Assembly: GCF_000247815.1 (NCBI RefSeq)
Contig: NC_021677.1
Span: 43,250,864-43,314,863, forward strand
Length of the DNA: 64,000 nt
From: Ficedula albicollis
Taxonomy: Eukaryota > Chordata > Aves > Passeriformes > Muscicapidae
Reading direction: 5' to 3'
Shown here: in pieces, positions 62,815 to 64,000 of the stretch
How positions within the stretch are numbered: the stretch's first letter is position 1
Layout: each line of letters starts with the position of its first letter
Translations under genes and position numbers: made by a program
The notes under the pieces: generated by a model
Seen by the model: the letters and a program-made list of their open reading frames with translations, nothing else
What the model was told of the DNA's origin: nothing
Database searches by the model: none

Positions 62815-64000
62815 CATGAAAACTAGCAAATTTCTGAGCTGTATTTCCACAGATAATAGGGAATCTAGACAGGATAGATACTCAACAATGTGAGCAGTGG
62901 AAAGTACACAAGAGCTGCATTATAAGAAATAAGAATACTTTCAGTCTTCAGCCGACACTGACTTCAGACTTACCGAGGGGGCAGCTTTATTGAGACTTCT
63001 GCATTGATTCTAGTGAAATTTAACTTTTTCATTCACACTATGGGTTCTTTTGTCATTTGTTTTTAATCCATTTTAATCCCATTACCATTTTTTCTTTAGA
63101 AATCGTTTATGCCCAGGATGCCTTGTAAAACCATGTTCTTTCAGTCTTCAGTTTCTGTGGTTAGACATCTGTGACACTTGTACAATCCCATGGCTGCCTC
63201 CATCCATCTCCTACCACAGTTCCCCACATTAGTGTCATGATTCATGCTCATTTCTTTATGTTTTGTACATTTCATTATGTACAAAATATGATGTTTAAGT
63301 TAAATCATCAACTATGCTAAGCCTTGAATTAGTATATAATATAGAAAATCCCAGCCTTGAAGAGCTTCCATTTGAGTAGAAATTTTTGAAAGAATGAAGT
63401 GGAGAAAGGGGCAGAGCCTCTGAGAATTTCAGCAATTTGCAGTCACAAGCCAGAACTTGAATTTCAGGGTTCTATAATTCTTTTATTTCATTATATCTCT
63501 CTACCTCTTCTATCAAGGCAAAGAATCATTCCAGCCAGAAATAGAAAGAAAATAGCAGGTTTGATTTTCAGGTTCTTATTTACTTGATGCTGCCACAACT
63601 AATGTTCAACAGAGGGTCAAGTAAAGAAGATTTTGATGATTTAGAGTACCCTCAAGCAGCAAGTTTATAAAATGGGGGAATTTAATTTTTAAAAAATCGA
63701 AGTTTTAAAACTTTTTTTTAAAACTTAGTCTTAGAAAAAATTTAACACAAGTACAGGACCTAGGATTTTTGCTTTTTCTCCCTTCACCATGTCCTTTGCT
63801 CCGAGCACATTTTGCTCTTTATAGTTGCCTAAATATCTGCCGTGAGGTCTGTTATGCTGCCTTCCTAACCTGAAGAAAGAAAAAAAACTTCCCAGCAGCT
63901 CACCTTCTCTTGGGAAAGGTGAAGTTTTTATAGATGATGAAAGATGCTTGTTCTGAGGTTCAGCATGTCAGACCATTTCAATAAATGCTGTGAGCATGTA

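Larger units (their letters stand above)
56381..64000. other. DIO2 5' flank; no gene seen
   Basis: AT-rich non-coding DNA. It begins with a GA-rich stretch (56378-56412). It also contains a small AAAC run at about 57687-57707, a possible SINE relic near 57880-58000, a 64-bp poly-G tract (61611-61674) and a short duplication at 62703-62814. The ORFs present (longest plus 59527-59958, 143 codons) have no recognisable domain. Distal DIO2 regulatory elements may lie here but cannot be seen by eye. Confidence 0.6.

Overview
This window looks like bird nuclear DNA. It is AT-rich, intron- and intergene-rich, has almost no long open reading frames, and carries CR1 LINE fragments of the avian type (a truncated 3' end at 1-262 and an inverted, internally duplicated copy at about 30975-32460). 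A few old SINE-like remnants of the MIR/CORE type also seem to be present. I cannot name the species.

The only gene I can support is DIO2 (type 2 iodothyronine deiodinase, a selenoprotein) on the minus strand. It can be read from promoter to poly(A) signal. A CRE palindrome (55487-55494) and a TATA box (55422-55429) predict a start near 55395. A 5' leader of about 0.6 kb carries at least seven short upstream ORFs. Coding exon 1 (54777-54556) is followed by an 11.0 kb phase-0 intron and then coding exon 2 (43511-42894). Exon 2 contains the catalytic UGA selenocysteine codon (43340-43338) and a second in-frame UGA near the C terminus (42941-42939). The 3' UTR is about 4.6 kb. It holds a form-2 SECIS element that I folded by eye (38554-38486) and an AATAAA signal (38277-38272). 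The predicted mRNA is about 6.1 kb. The SECIS lies about 4.3 kb from the stop, so one distant RNA hairpin must recode a UGA far upstream.

The rest is non-coding: 3' flank (1-38250), the DIO2 intron, and 5' flank (about 56400-64000). In other vertebrates DIO2 lies in a gene-poor interval between NRXN3 and CEP128/TSHR, which fits.

A second theme is structural. At least twelve direct tandem duplications of about 45-380 bp, nearly identical between copies, are scattered through the window. There are also two pure poly-G tracts (412 and 64 bp). The larger one sits between two copies of the DIO2 promoter. I read these mostly as assembly or gap-filling artefacts rather than biology. Anyone using this as a reference for the DIO2 promoter should know that copy number and spacing there are suspect.
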